Positions 44,123 to 53,800 of a stretch of 64,000 nt of DNA are shown here, in pieces; position 1 is the first letter of the stretch; each line of letters begins with the position of its first letter. Source of the stretch: Erythrobacter donghaensis. Lineage in GTDB: Bacteria; Pseudomonadota; Alphaproteobacteria; Sphingomonadales; Sphingomonadaceae. The position numbers and the translations under genes are program-made. The stretch covers positions 1-64,000 of the forward strand of contig NZ_MUYG01000004.1 in NCBI RefSeq assembly GCF_002155425.1, in the 5' to 3' direction. The notes under the pieces are model-generated. The model saw only the letters and a program-made list of their open reading frames with translations, had not been told where the DNA came from and searched no databases.

Positions 44123-46141
44123 TCAGAGGCCGGTCTGCGTAACAGTCGCCATGTTACCCATGCCGTTCTGGTTGACGGTCGACATGTTGCCGGTGTTCGA
44201 CTGGTTCACCGTGGCGCTGTTGCCGGTGCCGGACTGGGTGATGAACGAGTCGTTATCCAGCCCACTCTGGTTCAGCGTTGCGCTGTTGCCGGTGCCGCTC
44301 TGGGTCAGCTCGGAGAGACCTTCGTCCCCGGTCTGGTTGATGTCGGCGCTGTTGTTCACGCCGCCGGCGAGCTGGCTGACGGTCGAGCGGTTGTCGTTCC
44401 CGATCTGGTCGATGAAGGCGACATCGTTGAGGCCCGACTGGGTCAGGGTAGAGGTGTTGTCATCCCCGGTCTGCACGATGGCGGCAGACGTGAAGGCGAC
44501 CACGCCCCGATCCTGCGTTCCGTTCTGGGTCGCCGTGGAGGTATTGCGGTTCCCGGTCTGGTTCGTCTCAACGATTGACAGCGTGTTCGACGGGGTGGCC
44601 GCGCCAAGGATCACATTGTTGACATTGTTGTTCCCGAACTGCCGCGCGATCGAATAGTTGTTCTCGCCGGTCTGCATGGTGGTCATGCTGTTGGCGTCGC
44701 CTCGCTGTTCGGCATAGGCCAGCGTGGAGTTGCCGAGCTGTTGGAAGTCGACATTGTTTCCGATGCCGTCCTGAATGACGACCGCGCTGGGCGATGAGGT
44801 CGGGATAGTGCCGACCCGCCACACGTCATGGCTGCCGGTCTGGTTGATGTTGGAGACGTTGTCCGCACCACTCTGGTCGACGAATGCGCCCGGGAAGCGG
44901 TTGAAAAAGTTGGCCTGCGACTCCTGATTGATCGTCGACTGCTGGTTGTCGCCGGTCTGGTTCACCGAAGCGAAGGCATCGACCACACCCGACTGGGTGA
45001 TGTCCGAACGGCTGTTCGTGGCATTCTGGGTCACGTTGGCGGTGCCGCGCGTCCCGGACTGATCCGTGATCGAGCTGTTGTCGCTGCCGCTCTGGTTGAC
45101 GTTTACGGTGTTGAAGGTGCCGCTCTGCGTCGACGTCGAGGTGTTGCCATCGCCCGACTGGATGATCGACGCGGTGCCATCGGTCCCGTTCTGCAGAACG
45201 GTGGCGGTCAGATTGATGCCATCCTGGCTGACGTTCGAAGCATTGTCGTCGCCGTTCTGAGTCACGGTGGCGGTGTTCGAAGCCTCGACCGCTGCGAGTG
45301 CGGTGTTGGTCTGGCTGATCGTGCTTTCGTTGCCGGAGCCGACCTGCGTGCTGGTGGCGGTCATCAGCCGGGCCGAGTTGGTGCCGCTGCCACCGGTCTG
45401 GTTGATGGTGCTTTCGTTGTCGTCACCGCTCTGGTTGATCGTCGCGGTAGCAACACGCGGATCCGGGGCGCCCGAAGGGTTCGGCGCGTTGAGGATCGAC
45501 TGGTTGATGGTCGCGGTGTTGAAGCCGCCGCCCTGATTGATCAGGGCATCCGACAGCTGCCCGTTCTGGGTCACGAAAGCGTCGTTGTCGCTGCCCGACT
45601 GAAGGATCCCGACCAGCACCGGATCGCCCGGATCGCCCGAGGCATTGCCGAAGCCCGACTGGCTGACGGTTGCATCATTGTTGTTGCCGCTCTGCAGCAC
45701 ATTGAGCTCGCCGTCGGTTCCGGCCTGCGAGGCCAGAATGCCGTTGTCGTCACCGGTCTGCACCAGCAGCGCGGTCTGGCTGTCGGTCTGGAACGGATTG
45801 CTGGCGGCGCGGCCCTGCGTCAGTGTCGCTTCATTGCGATCGCCCGACTGTTCGACCTGAGCGTCCGAGCCTTCCGAGGTCTGGCCGACCGAGGCGGTGT
45901 TGAAGGTGCCCGACTGATCGATCAGCGCGGCGCCGCCGGCATTGGCTTCCTGGTTGATGGTCGCGGTGTTGTTCGCGTTGCTCTGGATCACCGTGGCCGA
46001 TGCTTCCTCACCCGTCTGGGTCACAGTCGCGGTCTGGGTGCTGCCGGTCTGGGTAACGGTGGATTCGTTGCTCTGCGCAAAGGCCGGAGCAGCAAAGGCG
46101 AGGGCCAGCATCGAAGCGCCGGCAAGAATGGTATTTTTCAT
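44123..46141 (-). CDS. Giant curlin-repeat amyloid subunit 4
   Basis: A 672-residue protein: signal peptide MKNTILAGASMLALAFAAPA, then curlin repeats throughout, with the half-repeat pattern T-x-N-Q-x-G-x-x-N-x-A (QSGSDNSSITDQSGTRGTAN, QTGDDNTSTLTQSGLNDVAF). It should form a beta-solenoid/amyloid fibre outside the cell after export through CsgG. The signal peptide is nearly the same as in the neighbouring gene at 46227-48005, indicating recent duplication. The ATG has AAAGGA upstream. Confidence 0.88.
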   Translation of the reverse strand: MKNTILAGASMLALAFAAPAFAQSNESTVTQTGSTQTATVTQTGEEASATVIQSNANNTATINQEANAGGAALIDQSGTFNTASVGQTSEGSDAQVEQSGDRNEATLTQGRAASNPFQTDSQTALLVQTGDDNGILASQAGTDGELNVLQSGNNNDATVSQSGFGNASGDPGDPVLVGILQSGSDNDAFVTQNGQLSDALINQGGGFNTATINQSILNAPNPSGAPDPRVATATINQSGDDNESTINQTGGSGTNSARLMTATSTQVGSGNESTISQTNTALAAVEASNTATVTQNGDDNASNVSQDGINLTATVLQNGTDGTASIIQSGDGNTSTSTQSGTFNTVNVNQSGSDNSSITDQSGTRGTANVTQNATNSRSDITQSGVVDAFASVNQTGDNQQSTINQESQANFFNRFPGAFVDQSGADNVSNINQTGSHDVWRVGTIPTSSPSAVVIQDGIGNNVDFQQLGNSTLAYAEQRGDANSMTTMQTGENNYSIARQFGNNNVNNVILGAATPSNTLSIVETNQTGNRNTSTATQNGTQDRGVVAFTSAAIVQTGDDNTSTLTQSGLNDVAFIDQIGNDNRSTVSQLAGGVNNSADINQTGDEGLSELTQSGTGNSATLNQSGLDNDSFITQSGTGNSATVNQSNTGNMSTVNQNGMGNMATVTQTGL

Positions 46142-46226
46142 GAGGAAGTCCTTTCAGGTCTTCAGGATAATGGTCAGGCTGGGGCAAACCCGGGCGGAGC
46201 AACCGCTCCGCCCGGGCGCCTTGGCG

Positions 46227-48005
46227 TCAGTTGCCCTGCGTCACCGTGGCGGTGCTGTTGGTGCCGAGCTGGTTGACGGTCGAGGCGTTGCCGTTGCCGG
46301 TCTGCGTCACGAAGGCATCATTGTTGCTGCCGCTTTGCAGAATGTCCGACTCGTTCCCGATGCCGGTCTGCGAGACGTCCGCGAGGTTGTCGTCGCCCGA
46401 CTGGTCGAGGAAGGCATCGTTCGACAGCCCGTTCTGGCTGAGCAGCGACGTGCCGTTGTCACCCGACTGGATGGTCTCGGCCACGTTGTAGAGCGATGCC
46501 GGCGGCAGGCCGGTCAAGGTCCCGGTCTGGGTGGTCGTGCTGGTGTTGTTCACGCCCGACTGGGTGGTGGTCGCCTGATTGCGCGTGCCGTTCTGGGTGA
46601 TGGTCGCATCGCTCAACGAACCGCTCTGATCGATCGTCGCGGTGCTGAAGCCCTGCGAGCCGCTGACACCGTTCTGGTTGATCGTCGCTTCGTTGTCGAT
46701 CGAGCTGACCTGCTGGATGATCACCGCTGCATCATTGCGCGCGCCAAACTGGTTGACGGTGGCAATGTCGCTGGTGCCCAGCTGATCGATATCGGCCGAG
46801 GAGTTGAGCGCGTTCTGGTTGACGTCGGCGAGGTTCTCGGTGCCGCTCTGGAGTATGTTGGCATTCATGCCCGCACCGTTCTGATCGACAAAGGCGTCGT
46901 TGAGATCGCCCGTCTGCAGCACCGTGGCGGTGCCCGACTTGTTGAGCTGGTTCACGGTCGAGTCGTTGTCGAAACCGCTCTGGGTGACGGTGGCGGTCAG
47001 CCCGCTGTCCGGCGCAGAGGTGAAGTCGCTCTGGGTGATGTTCGACACGTTGCTGCTGTTGGTCTGGTTGACCGTGGCGAGGAAGGTGTTCGAACCGGCG
47101 CCGTTGAAGGTCTGGGTGATCGAGGAATCGTTGAGCCCGGTCTGGTTGACGATCGCGTCCTGCGTGACCGAGTTGGCGCCGTTGGCCGACTGGGTAACGC
47201 TCGAGGTCGCGCCGCCCGACTGGGTGACGCTGGCGAACAGATCGCCGCCGCCGGCACCATTGACGGTCTGGGTCACGCCCGAATCCGATCCGCCGGTCTG
47301 GTTGATCACCGCCCGCAGCGCCGGGTTGTTGGCGCCGGTCGAGGCGTTTCCGGTCTGGATCACCGACGAGGTCGAATCGTCCTGGGTCACATCGGCCCGG
47401 AAGTTCTTCGAGCCATTGTTGGCTTCCTGCACTACGGTCGAATCCGCACCATTGCTCTGGGTCACGGTTGCGCGCAGCGTGCCGGTGAAGCCCGGGCCGT
47501 TGGCTTCCTGCGTGATCGACGAAATGTTGTCGTCACCGTTCTGGATGTTGTCGGCGATCAGGTTGAAGCTCGACGCCACGTTGGTCTGGCTGATCGAGGA
47601 ATCGTTGCCGTTGCCCTGCTGGGTGATGCGGGCCTCGGGGTCTTCGGGCAGGGTGCCGATCGTGCCGTTCGCCGAGGCATCGTCCTGCGTGACGTTGGCG
47701 ATGTTGTTGTCGCCGTCCTGAGTCACGTTGCTGAAGCCCGCGATCGAGGTCTGGTCGACGGTGGCCTGGTTGCCCACGCCGCTCTGTTCGACACCCGAAA
47801 TGCCATTGATGCCGGTCTGGGTGACGGTGGCGGTGTTGGTGTCGCCGTCCTGATCGACGTCGGAATCATTGCCCGACCCGTTCTGGGTGACCATGGCGGT
47901 CTGGGCGTTGCCGGTCTGGTCGACGGTCGACACGTTCTGCGCAAGGGCCGGAGCGGCCAGGGCGAGGGCCAGCACCGAAGCGCCGGCAAGGATGGTATTC
48001 TTCAT
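46227..48005 (-). CDS. Giant curlin-repeat amyloid subunit 3
   Basis: A 592-residue secreted curlin-repeat protein. Signal peptide MKNTILAGASVLALALAAPA and repeats such as QTGNAQTAMVTQNGSGNDSD, QSGSNNDAFVTQTGNGNAST. The central part (about 130-270) has degenerate spacing with longer inserts (QTVNGAGGGDLFASVTQSGG). The ATG at 48005 with GAAGGAA upstream is chosen over the open frame to 48050. Confidence 0.88.
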   Translation of the reverse strand: MKNTILAGASVLALALAAPALAQNVSTVDQTGNAQTAMVTQNGSGNDSDVDQDGDTNTATVTQTGINGISGVEQSGVGNQATVDQTSIAGFSNVTQDGDNNIANVTQDDASANGTIGTLPEDPEARITQQGNGNDSSISQTNVASSFNLIADNIQNGDDNISSITQEANGPGFTGTLRATVTQSNGADSTVVQEANNGSKNFRADVTQDDSTSSVIQTGNASTGANNPALRAVINQTGGSDSGVTQTVNGAGGGDLFASVTQSGGATSSVTQSANGANSVTQDAIVNQTGLNDSSITQTFNGAGSNTFLATVNQTNSSNVSNITQSDFTSAPDSGLTATVTQSGFDNDSTVNQLNKSGTATVLQTGDLNDAFVDQNGAGMNANILQSGTENLADVNQNALNSSADIDQLGTSDIATVNQFGARNDAAVIIQQVSSIDNEATINQNGVSGSQGFSTATIDQSGSLSDATITQNGTRNQATTTQSGVNNTSTTTQTGTLTGLPPASLYNVAETIQSGDNGTSLLSQNGLSNDAFLDQSGDDNLADVSQTGIGNESDILQSGSNNDAFVTQTGNGNASTVNQLGTNSTATVTQGN

Positions 48006-48120
48006 AACAAATTCCTTCATTGTTTCAATGACCTGCGATACTTGCGACATGCGATCCGGGGTTTTGCCCCGGTTATTGTATTGCGGGCGGAGGCATGGCC
48101 CCCGCCCGGATCAATCAGGT

Positions 48121-49752
48121 TCAGAACCCCTGCGTCACGGTCACCGTGCTGCCGGTGCCGGTCTGCGAGACGTTCGACAGGTTGTTGTTGCTGGACTGGG
48201 TGACGCTCGCCGAGTTGAGCGAGCCGGTCTGGGTGATGTTGGATTCATTCCCGTTGCCCGACTGCAGAACGTCGGCGCTGTTGCCGAGGCCATCGACCGT
48301 GCCGGTCTGGTTGATGTTGGACTCGTTCCCGCTGCCCAGCTGGGACAGTTCGGCGGTGCTGTTGAAGCCATCCTGCGTGACGAAGGAAACGTTGCTCGCG
48401 CCGCCCTGCGTGACGCTGGCCGAATTCTCCGAACGCGGCCCGCCCGCACCTGTCTGGGTGATGGTCGAGCTGGAGCCGTCCGATCCGACCAGCTGATCGA
48501 CGAAGGCCAGATCGTTGCGGCCGGTCTGGTTGATGGTCGAGGTCGCCCCGATACCCGCCTGCAGCACGTCGGCCGCGTTGTTGAGCCCGGTCTGGCTCGA
48601 GTTCGAGGTGTTGCCGTCACCCGACTGGAGCACGATCAGGTCCTGCCCGGCCGTGCCCTGGAAGGCGAGGACATTGTTGCTGTCGCCGGTCTGGTCGATA
48701 TCGGCAAAGGCGCTCTTGTTTTCCTGCACCAGATTGGAGGTGTTGCCATCGCCCATCTGGTTGACGTTGGCGGAGAGGTTCCCGTCGGCATTGCCGATCA
48801 CGCCGAAGCCTTCGTCGCGCTGGGTCACGTTCGACAGGTTGCCGTTGCCCTGCTGGTTGACGACGGCAAGGAAGGTGTTGCTGCCGTCATTGTTGAAGGT
48901 CTGGGTGATGTTCGACGTGCTCGCCCCGTTCTGGGTAACGATCGCGTCCATGTTCACCGATTGGTCACCGCCTGCGTTCTGTTCGATCCGGGAGATGGCG
49001 CCGTTGCGCTGAGTCACGTTGGCCACCAGATCTCCCGCCCGGAAGCCCGAGGCGGTCTGTTCGATGATCGAGTCCGAGAAGCCCCGCTGGTTGACCGTCG
49101 CCCGCAGCTGCGAGGAACGCTCCCCGGCGGCCAGCTGGGTCACGGTCGAAGTGGAATCAGTCTGCGTCACCCGGGCATTGAGGTTGAGCGAGTGATCATT
49201 GGTCGCCGACTGGTCGATCAGCGAGTCCGAATTGCCGCGCTGGTCAACCGTGGCCCGCAGCGAACCGTTCTGGATCCCGACGCTCAAGTCCTGGATGATG
49301 GTCGAGACGTTGTTGTCGCCGGTCTGCTTCACATGCGCGTTCGAGTTGAAGTTGCCGGTGATGTTGATCTGCGAGATGTCCGAGGTGTTGTTGTTGCCGG
49401 TCTGCTCGACGAGCGCCTCGGGGTCATGCGGCATCAGCCCGATGGTGCCGCGCGGATCACCGTCGGTCTGGGTGATGTTCGAGGTGTTGTCGTTGCCGGT
49501 CTGGGTCACGTCGGCGCTGGCGTTGATCGCATCCTGATCGATCATCGAGCTGTTGCCCGAGCCAGTCTGGGCGACTTCGACAAGGTTGTCGTCGCCGTTC
49601 TGATCGACGTCCGAGGTGTTGGAGCCCGTCTGGCCGACGGTGGCGATATTGCCATCGCCGATCTGGTCGAGGGTCGAGGTGCTCTGCGCACCGGCCGAAG
49701 CGGCCATGGCGAGAGCGACGAGGGAAGCGCTGCTTACGAGAAAGGTCTTCAT
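48121..49752 (-). CDS. Giant curlin-repeat amyloid subunit 2
   Basis: A 543-residue secreted protein. Signal peptide MKTFLVSSASLVALAMAASA, then curlin repeats (QIGDGNIATVGQTGSNTSDV, QSSNNNLSNVSQTGTGSTVT). Several units carry a Ser-Ile/Leu-Ile-Glu/Asp-Gln variant (SDSIIEQTASGFRAGDLVAN) not seen in the shorter curlin. AAGGA precedes the ATG. Confidence 0.88.
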   Translation of the reverse strand: MKTFLVSSASLVALAMAASAGAQSTSTLDQIGDGNIATVGQTGSNTSDVDQNGDDNLVEVAQTGSGNSSMIDQDAINASADVTQTGNDNTSNITQTDGDPRGTIGLMPHDPEALVEQTGNNNTSDISQINITGNFNSNAHVKQTGDNNVSTIIQDLSVGIQNGSLRATVDQRGNSDSLIDQSATNDHSLNLNARVTQTDSTSTVTQLAAGERSSQLRATVNQRGFSDSIIEQTASGFRAGDLVANVTQRNGAISRIEQNAGGDQSVNMDAIVTQNGASTSNITQTFNNDGSNTFLAVVNQQGNGNLSNVTQRDEGFGVIGNADGNLSANVNQMGDGNTSNLVQENKSAFADIDQTGDSNNVLAFQGTAGQDLIVLQSGDGNTSNSSQTGLNNAADVLQAGIGATSTINQTGRNDLAFVDQLVGSDGSSSTITQTGAGGPRSENSASVTQGGASNVSFVTQDGFNSTAELSQLGSGNESNINQTGTVDGLGNSADVLQSGNGNESNITQTGSLNSASVTQSSNNNLSNVSQTGTGSTVTVTQGF

Positions 49753-49835
49753 GGTTCAGTTGTCCTTGAAAAAAGAGACAGGATGCCGGGGCCGGATGAG
49801 GCTGCGCCCTCTCACCCGGCTGGCATGTTCGGCGG

Positions 49836-51989
49836 TTACGGCTGGCTCTGGAACACGGTCGCGTTGTGGCCTGTACCGGTCTGGCTGACGCTCGACGCGT
49901 TGTCGGCACCGCCCTGGGTGACACTGGCGGTGTTGCCGGTGCCGAGCTGGGTGATGGTCGATTCATTGAGCAGACCGCCATCGAGCTGGTTCAGGCTGGC
50001 GGTGTTGAAATCGCCGTTCTGCATGACATCCGATGTGCCCTGATCGCCACTTTGCGTGACATTGGCGGTGTTGCCGTCGCTCGCGGCCCCGGTGATGAAC
50101 GTCAGGCTGCCATTGGTGCCCTGATTGATCACCGAGCTGTTGCCATTGCCTTCCTGACGCAGGGTAGCGGTCTGGTTTTCGCCGACCTGCGTGATCCCGA
50201 CAGCGCCACCCGGTGCGCCCGAGATGTTGCCGTCGCCGATCTGGGTGATGTCGGCGATCTGGTTGCGACCATACTGGTTCAGGCGCTGGATGTTGGCGTT
50301 CCCGTTCTGGGTGACGCTCGCGCTCTGGTTTTCATTGAGTGCGGCAGACAGCGGCAGATTGACCGCGTTCTGATCGACTTCCGAGCGGTTGCCGACGCCG
50401 TCCTGGTCGATCGTGACGTCCGAATTGTTGGCAATGCCGACCACATCGGAGAAGTTGCTGGTGCCGTTCTGGTTCACGCTCACATCCGCGCCGCCGGCCA
50501 GCTGCCGCACGATCGAGACGTTGGTGGTCCCGTTCTGGATTACCTCGACATCGGCCCCCACCGCGCCGAACAGACCCCCTGCCTGAAACACCGAGCTGTC
50601 ATTGCTGGTGCCGGTCTGGCTGACATTGACCGTCGCGCCGATCGCAGTGCCGGTCACCGACGAGGCGTTGCTGGTGCCGTCCTGGAAGATGTCGACTTCC
50701 GAACCCGCGCCGTTCTGGGTCACGCCCGAAGTGTTGCCGGTGCCCATCTGGGTTACCGCAAGGTTCGATGCCAAGCCGGTTTCGCTCGCTGTCGAGACGT
50801 TGCCGTCACCGGTCTGGTTGATGACCGCCACGGCGCCGAGGCCCGACTGGGTCAGGGTCGACTGGTTGAGCGTGCCGTTCTGGTTGACGGTGGTATTGGC
50901 CAGCTGGCCACTCTGGATGACGATCGAGCTGTTGTCGCTCGCACCGGCCGCCGAGGTGGTCTGGGTCACGCGGGTGATCGAGCCGTTGCCCGACTGGGTC
51001 ACGCGCGAGAAGTCCGAATTGCCCGACTGGCTGACGATGGTGGTCGAGGCGCTTCCGGTCTGGCCGACGATGGACTCGTTGCCGATGCCTTCCTGACCGA
51101 CCGTGACGGTCGAGCCGAAGCCGCTCTGGCCGACGGTCGACATGTTGCCCTCGCCGCCCAGAAGGCCCTGATTGACGGTCACGTTCGACAAGCTGCCCGA
51201 CTGGTTGACGGTCGACATGTTGCTGGCACCGCCCTGATTGACGGTGGTGGACGACAGGCTGCCGGCCTGAGTCACGGCCGAGCCATTGTCGTCGCCGCCC
51301 TGATTGATGGTGACGAGCGAGCCGTCGCCCGACTGGGTCACCAGCGAGTCCCCGCCTTTGCCGGTCTGCGTCACCAGCGTATCGGAATTGTCGCCCGACT
51401 GGTTGACGTTCGACATGTTGCCGCCGCCCGACTGGCTGACGCTGGTCAGCGAATCATTGCCGCTCTGCGTGACGGTGGAGGTGTTGCCGACGTTGGTGAT
51501 GCTCGAATCCTGCGTCACCATCACGGTCGCGCCGTCGCCGGTCTGGCCAACGATGCTGCCGTTGCTGGCGCCGGTCTGCATCACGTCCACCATCGATTCC
51601 GTGGCATCCTGCGTCACGCTCGAGATATTGTCGCTGCCGGTCTGGGTGACTTCGACGTCGCTGTCTTCGCCGTCCTGAGTGACGCCGCTCTGGTTGCCCT
51701 CGCCGGTCTGGGTGACCGTGGCGGTGTTATCGGTGGCGCTGGCCGATTGCAGGATGATCGAGCTGTTGGCGTCGCCCGCCGCGCTGGTCTGGGAAACGGT
51801 CGCCTCGTTGTTGCTGCCGTCCTGATCGATGTCGCTGGTGTTGGTGCCGGTGCCGCCCTGCGAGACCGAGGCCACTTCGCCGGAACCGGTCTGCTCGACG
51901 TCAGAGGTGTTCGGCACCCCCTGCGCCATCGCAGCCCCGGCCAGCGACAGCGCCATCAGTGACACGCCCGCCTTGATTGCCTTCTTCAT
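49836..51989 (-). CDS. Giant curlin-repeat amyloid subunit 1
   Basis: The longest member of the set at about 717 residues. Signal peptide MKKAIKAGVSLMALSLAGAA, then regular curlin half-repeats of about 11 residues filling the rest (QSGSLSNVTVNQGLLGGEGN, QTGDGNVSTASETGLASNLA). The C-terminal 150 residues include a non-Thr/Ser-rich segment (QSASVTQNGNANIQRLNQYG). The ATG at 51989 has AAGGAAA upstream. It is the first of four tandem giant curlins downstream of csgG. Confidence 0.88.
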   Translation of the reverse strand: MKKAIKAGVSLMALSLAGAAMAQGVPNTSDVEQTGSGEVASVSQGGTGTNTSDIDQDGSNNEATVSQTSAAGDANSSIILQSASATDNTATVTQTGEGNQSGVTQDGEDSDVEVTQTGSDNISSVTQDATESMVDVMQTGASNGSIVGQTGDGATVMVTQDSSITNVGNTSTVTQSGNDSLTSVSQSGGGNMSNVNQSGDNSDTLVTQTGKGGDSLVTQSGDGSLVTINQGGDDNGSAVTQAGSLSSTTVNQGGASNMSTVNQSGSLSNVTVNQGLLGGEGNMSTVGQSGFGSTVTVGQEGIGNESIVGQTGSASTTIVSQSGNSDFSRVTQSGNGSITRVTQTTSAAGASDNSSIVIQSGQLANTTVNQNGTLNQSTLTQSGLGAVAVINQTGDGNVSTASETGLASNLAVTQMGTGNTSGVTQNGAGSEVDIFQDGTSNASSVTGTAIGATVNVSQTGTSNDSSVFQAGGLFGAVGADVEVIQNGTTNVSIVRQLAGGADVSVNQNGTSNFSDVVGIANNSDVTIDQDGVGNRSEVDQNAVNLPLSAALNENQSASVTQNGNANIQRLNQYGRNQIADITQIGDGNISGAPGGAVGITQVGENQTATLRQEGNGNSSVINQGTNGSLTFITGAASDGNTANVTQSGDQGTSDVMQNGDFNTASLNQLDGGLLNESTITQLGTGNTASVTQGGADNASSVSQTGTGHNATVFQSQP

Positions 51990-52279
51990 AGCTGATTTCC
52001 TTCTGCGTTCTTGAAACTGTGCGACAGGTTCCAGCCCTGCGGGCGTTCGTGCGCCGCGGGTGCGTGAAATTGGGTGGTGAGGCGGGGAGCGCGGGCCGCG
52101 CGGACAGCAGCCACCGCGCCGGACGCAAGCGCCGGGGCGGGAGTGGATATGCTGACAGCAATGGGCCGCTCGGTAATCATGGTTGCATCCGCCTTGACGA
52201 TAGGCGATACCGAGCATCGGCCACGGCGCATCAGACGCCGAGCCATTCTGGTGATCGCATACCATTCACTCGCGCGCAT
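51986..52279 (-). CDS. Possible small ORF between csgG and the first giant curlin
   Basis: The frame of 97 codons starts at ATG 52279 behind AAAGGAG. Its TGA overlaps the ATG of the giant curlin gene by 4 bp, which is the pattern of real coupled genes. The product is basic at the N-terminus (ITRMARRLMRRGRCSVSPIV) and Ala-rich in the middle, with no signal peptide and no known family. Codon use is mixed. It may be a true coupling peptide or a chance frame in the leader. Confidence 0.35.
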   Translation of the reverse strand: MRASEWYAITRMARRLMRRGRCSVSPIVKADATMITERPIAVSISTPAPALASGAVAAVRAARAPRLTTQFHAPAAHERPQGWNLSHSFKNAEGNQL

Positions 52280-52397
52280 CGGAGTTGCCGCTCCTTTGCG
52301 TGCTTTGTTTTTTGCGGCCCGGCCGGCGTTTTTCACGCTCTTCCGGTTTGACCGCGAAGCCCCGTCTCAGGGCTTACGGAATTCCCCCATCAAGGCG

Positions 52398-53372
52398 TCA
52401 CGATCCGTCACGCCTCTCATCGTCCTTGTCGCCATCGACCACAGTCAGCGCGGTCAGCGAGCCTGCCCGCTTGACCGCCTTCTGGATGTCGCTGGCATCG
52501 TAAAGTCCATCGCGCTCGGCGCGGTAGGCGGCGAGCAGCGGCATGGCCCCAGCCATGTCGTTGAAGCGCCACAGGTCGAGCTCCACGCCTTCGAGCACAA
52601 GGCCATAGACGGCCTTCTCGATCGCTTGCTGGAGCGCAATCTGATCGGGTTCGTTCGAGGTGATCCCGGCTTCGGCCTCCAGCAGCTCGCGGAAGGCGAC
52701 GAATTTGAACGCGCTTGCGCCCAGCGCCTGGCTGGCGATGGTCTTGGAGGCGGTGACATTGGCGAGAACCTCGCCCGTCCGCACCGAGACCGCGCGCAGA
52801 TACACGGTCACCGTGTCCTGCCGGTATTCGGTCCGCGCGCCGATGCCGAGGAAGGCCGCGCCCGCACCGCCGGTGACGGTGTTGGTGTCGTAGCCGACAA
52901 TCCCGCCTTCCAGCAGCACGCCGGCAAACAGCAGCGCGGGCAGAGCGTTGGGATCGACTTCCTGCTCGCCCAGATAGCGCTTGCGCATTTCGCCAATGAT
53001 CTGGCGTTCTTTCAGCAGGTTATCTAGCCGTTCACGCTCGACCACGGTGAACCAGTTGCGGTTGCCCGCATCCTGCAACGCCTTGACGAGGATCGAGCTC
53101 GCCCCCTGCGTCACCGCGCGCGACAGGGTCTGGCCCTGCTCGCTCGGCTTGAACTGGCCGGTCTGGTCGGTGAAGCCATAGACCGCGATCGCCACCGGCC
53201 GCTGCGGCGGCGGAAGCTGATTCAGCAGGGTCTGGGTCTGGGTCTTCTTGGGGAAATAGGCGAGGCTGGTGGTGGTCGGCAGGGCATTTCGCCCGTCCTG
53301 CGGCATGCTCATGCAGCCGCCCGTGGCCAGCGCGGTGAGGGACATCAGGGCAAGGGATGCGAGCTTGCGCAT
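52398..53372 (-). CDS. csgG: CsgG-like curli secretion lipoprotein
   Basis: The 324-residue protein has a lipoprotein signal (MRKLASLALMSLTALATGGC, Cys20). The CsgG family core follows: PVAIAVYGFTDQTGQFKPSE, WFTVVERERLDNLLKERQII, GVLLEGGIVGYDTNTVTGGA, DTVTVYLRAVSVRTGEVLAN. CsgG forms the outer-membrane pore that exports curlin subunits. The ATG at 53372 is chosen over a TTG at 53384. It follows csgF by 8 bp. Confidence 0.95.
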   Translation of the reverse strand: MRKLASLALMSLTALATGGCMSMPQDGRNALPTTTSLAYFPKKTQTQTLLNQLPPPQRPVAIAVYGFTDQTGQFKPSEQGQTLSRAVTQGASSILVKALQDAGNRNWFTVVERERLDNLLKERQIIGEMRKRYLGEQEVDPNALPALLFAGVLLEGGIVGYDTNTVTGGAGAAFLGIGARTEYRQDTVTVYLRAVSVRTGEVLANVTASKTIASQALGASAFKFVAFRELLEAEAGITSNEPDQIALQQAIEKAVYGLVLEGVELDLWRFNDMAGAMPLLAAYRAERDGLYDASDIQKAVKRAGSLTALTVVDGDKDDERRDGS

Positions 53373-53380
53373 GTCCTGCC

Positions 53381-53800
53381 TCAATTCACTTCGATGAACA
53401 GCGGCACGACGATCCGGGTTTCCTCACCCGTGGTGTCGTTGCGGATGATCAGCGTGACCTCTTCAAGCGAGCGGAAGAACTCGATCGTCTGGCCGCCGAA
53501 GCTGATGGTTCCGGATTCTTGCGGATTGTCACCGAAGATCGCATCGACGATCTGGGACGACAGCGCCGACAGCAGCCGCGATTGCAGCTGGCGGGCGAAA
53601 ATGTCGGCCTGGGAGTTGCTGGAGGTAGCGCGCGGATCGCGGAAATCGTTGTTGGCGTTGGCGACGCCGAGCACATGCTGGGAATTGAACGGATTGCCAC
53701 CAAAGGTCGGGCTGATCGGTTCGTGGACGAGATCCTGCGCTGCCAGCGGCGCCGTCAACGCAACCGCGCACGCCCAAAGGCCTGTCTTCCAGATACTCAT
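53381..53800 (-). CDS. csgF: CsgF-like curli assembly factor
   Basis: The 139-residue protein has a signal peptide ending APLAAQ. The CsgF signature is SPTFGGNPFNSQHVLGVANA, with the FGGNP-x-N segment that inserts in the CsgG pore. It helps to anchor and nucleate fibres at the cell surface. It is the first gene of the curli operon, with GGGGGATTACA before the ATG. Confidence 0.94.
   Translation of the reverse strand: MSIWKTGLWACAVALTAPLAAQDLVHEPISPTFGGNPFNSQHVLGVANANNDFRDPRATSSNSQADIFARQLQSRLLSALSSQIVDAIFGDNPQESGTISFGGQTIEFFRSLEEVTLIIRNDTTGEETRIVVPLFIEVN

Noticed and set aside
45942..51962. Long plus-strand frames (over 690 codons) across the curlin genes
   Set aside because: The curlin repeat codons rarely give antisense stop codons, so long frames are expected. 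The minus-strand products have signal peptides and curlin repeats.
44123..51989. Regular spacing of Gln-x-Gly-x-x-Asn codons looking like a tandem DNA repeat or CRISPR
   Set aside because: The period is kept at protein level, not at DNA level; the units vary in sequence, as in curlin proteins.
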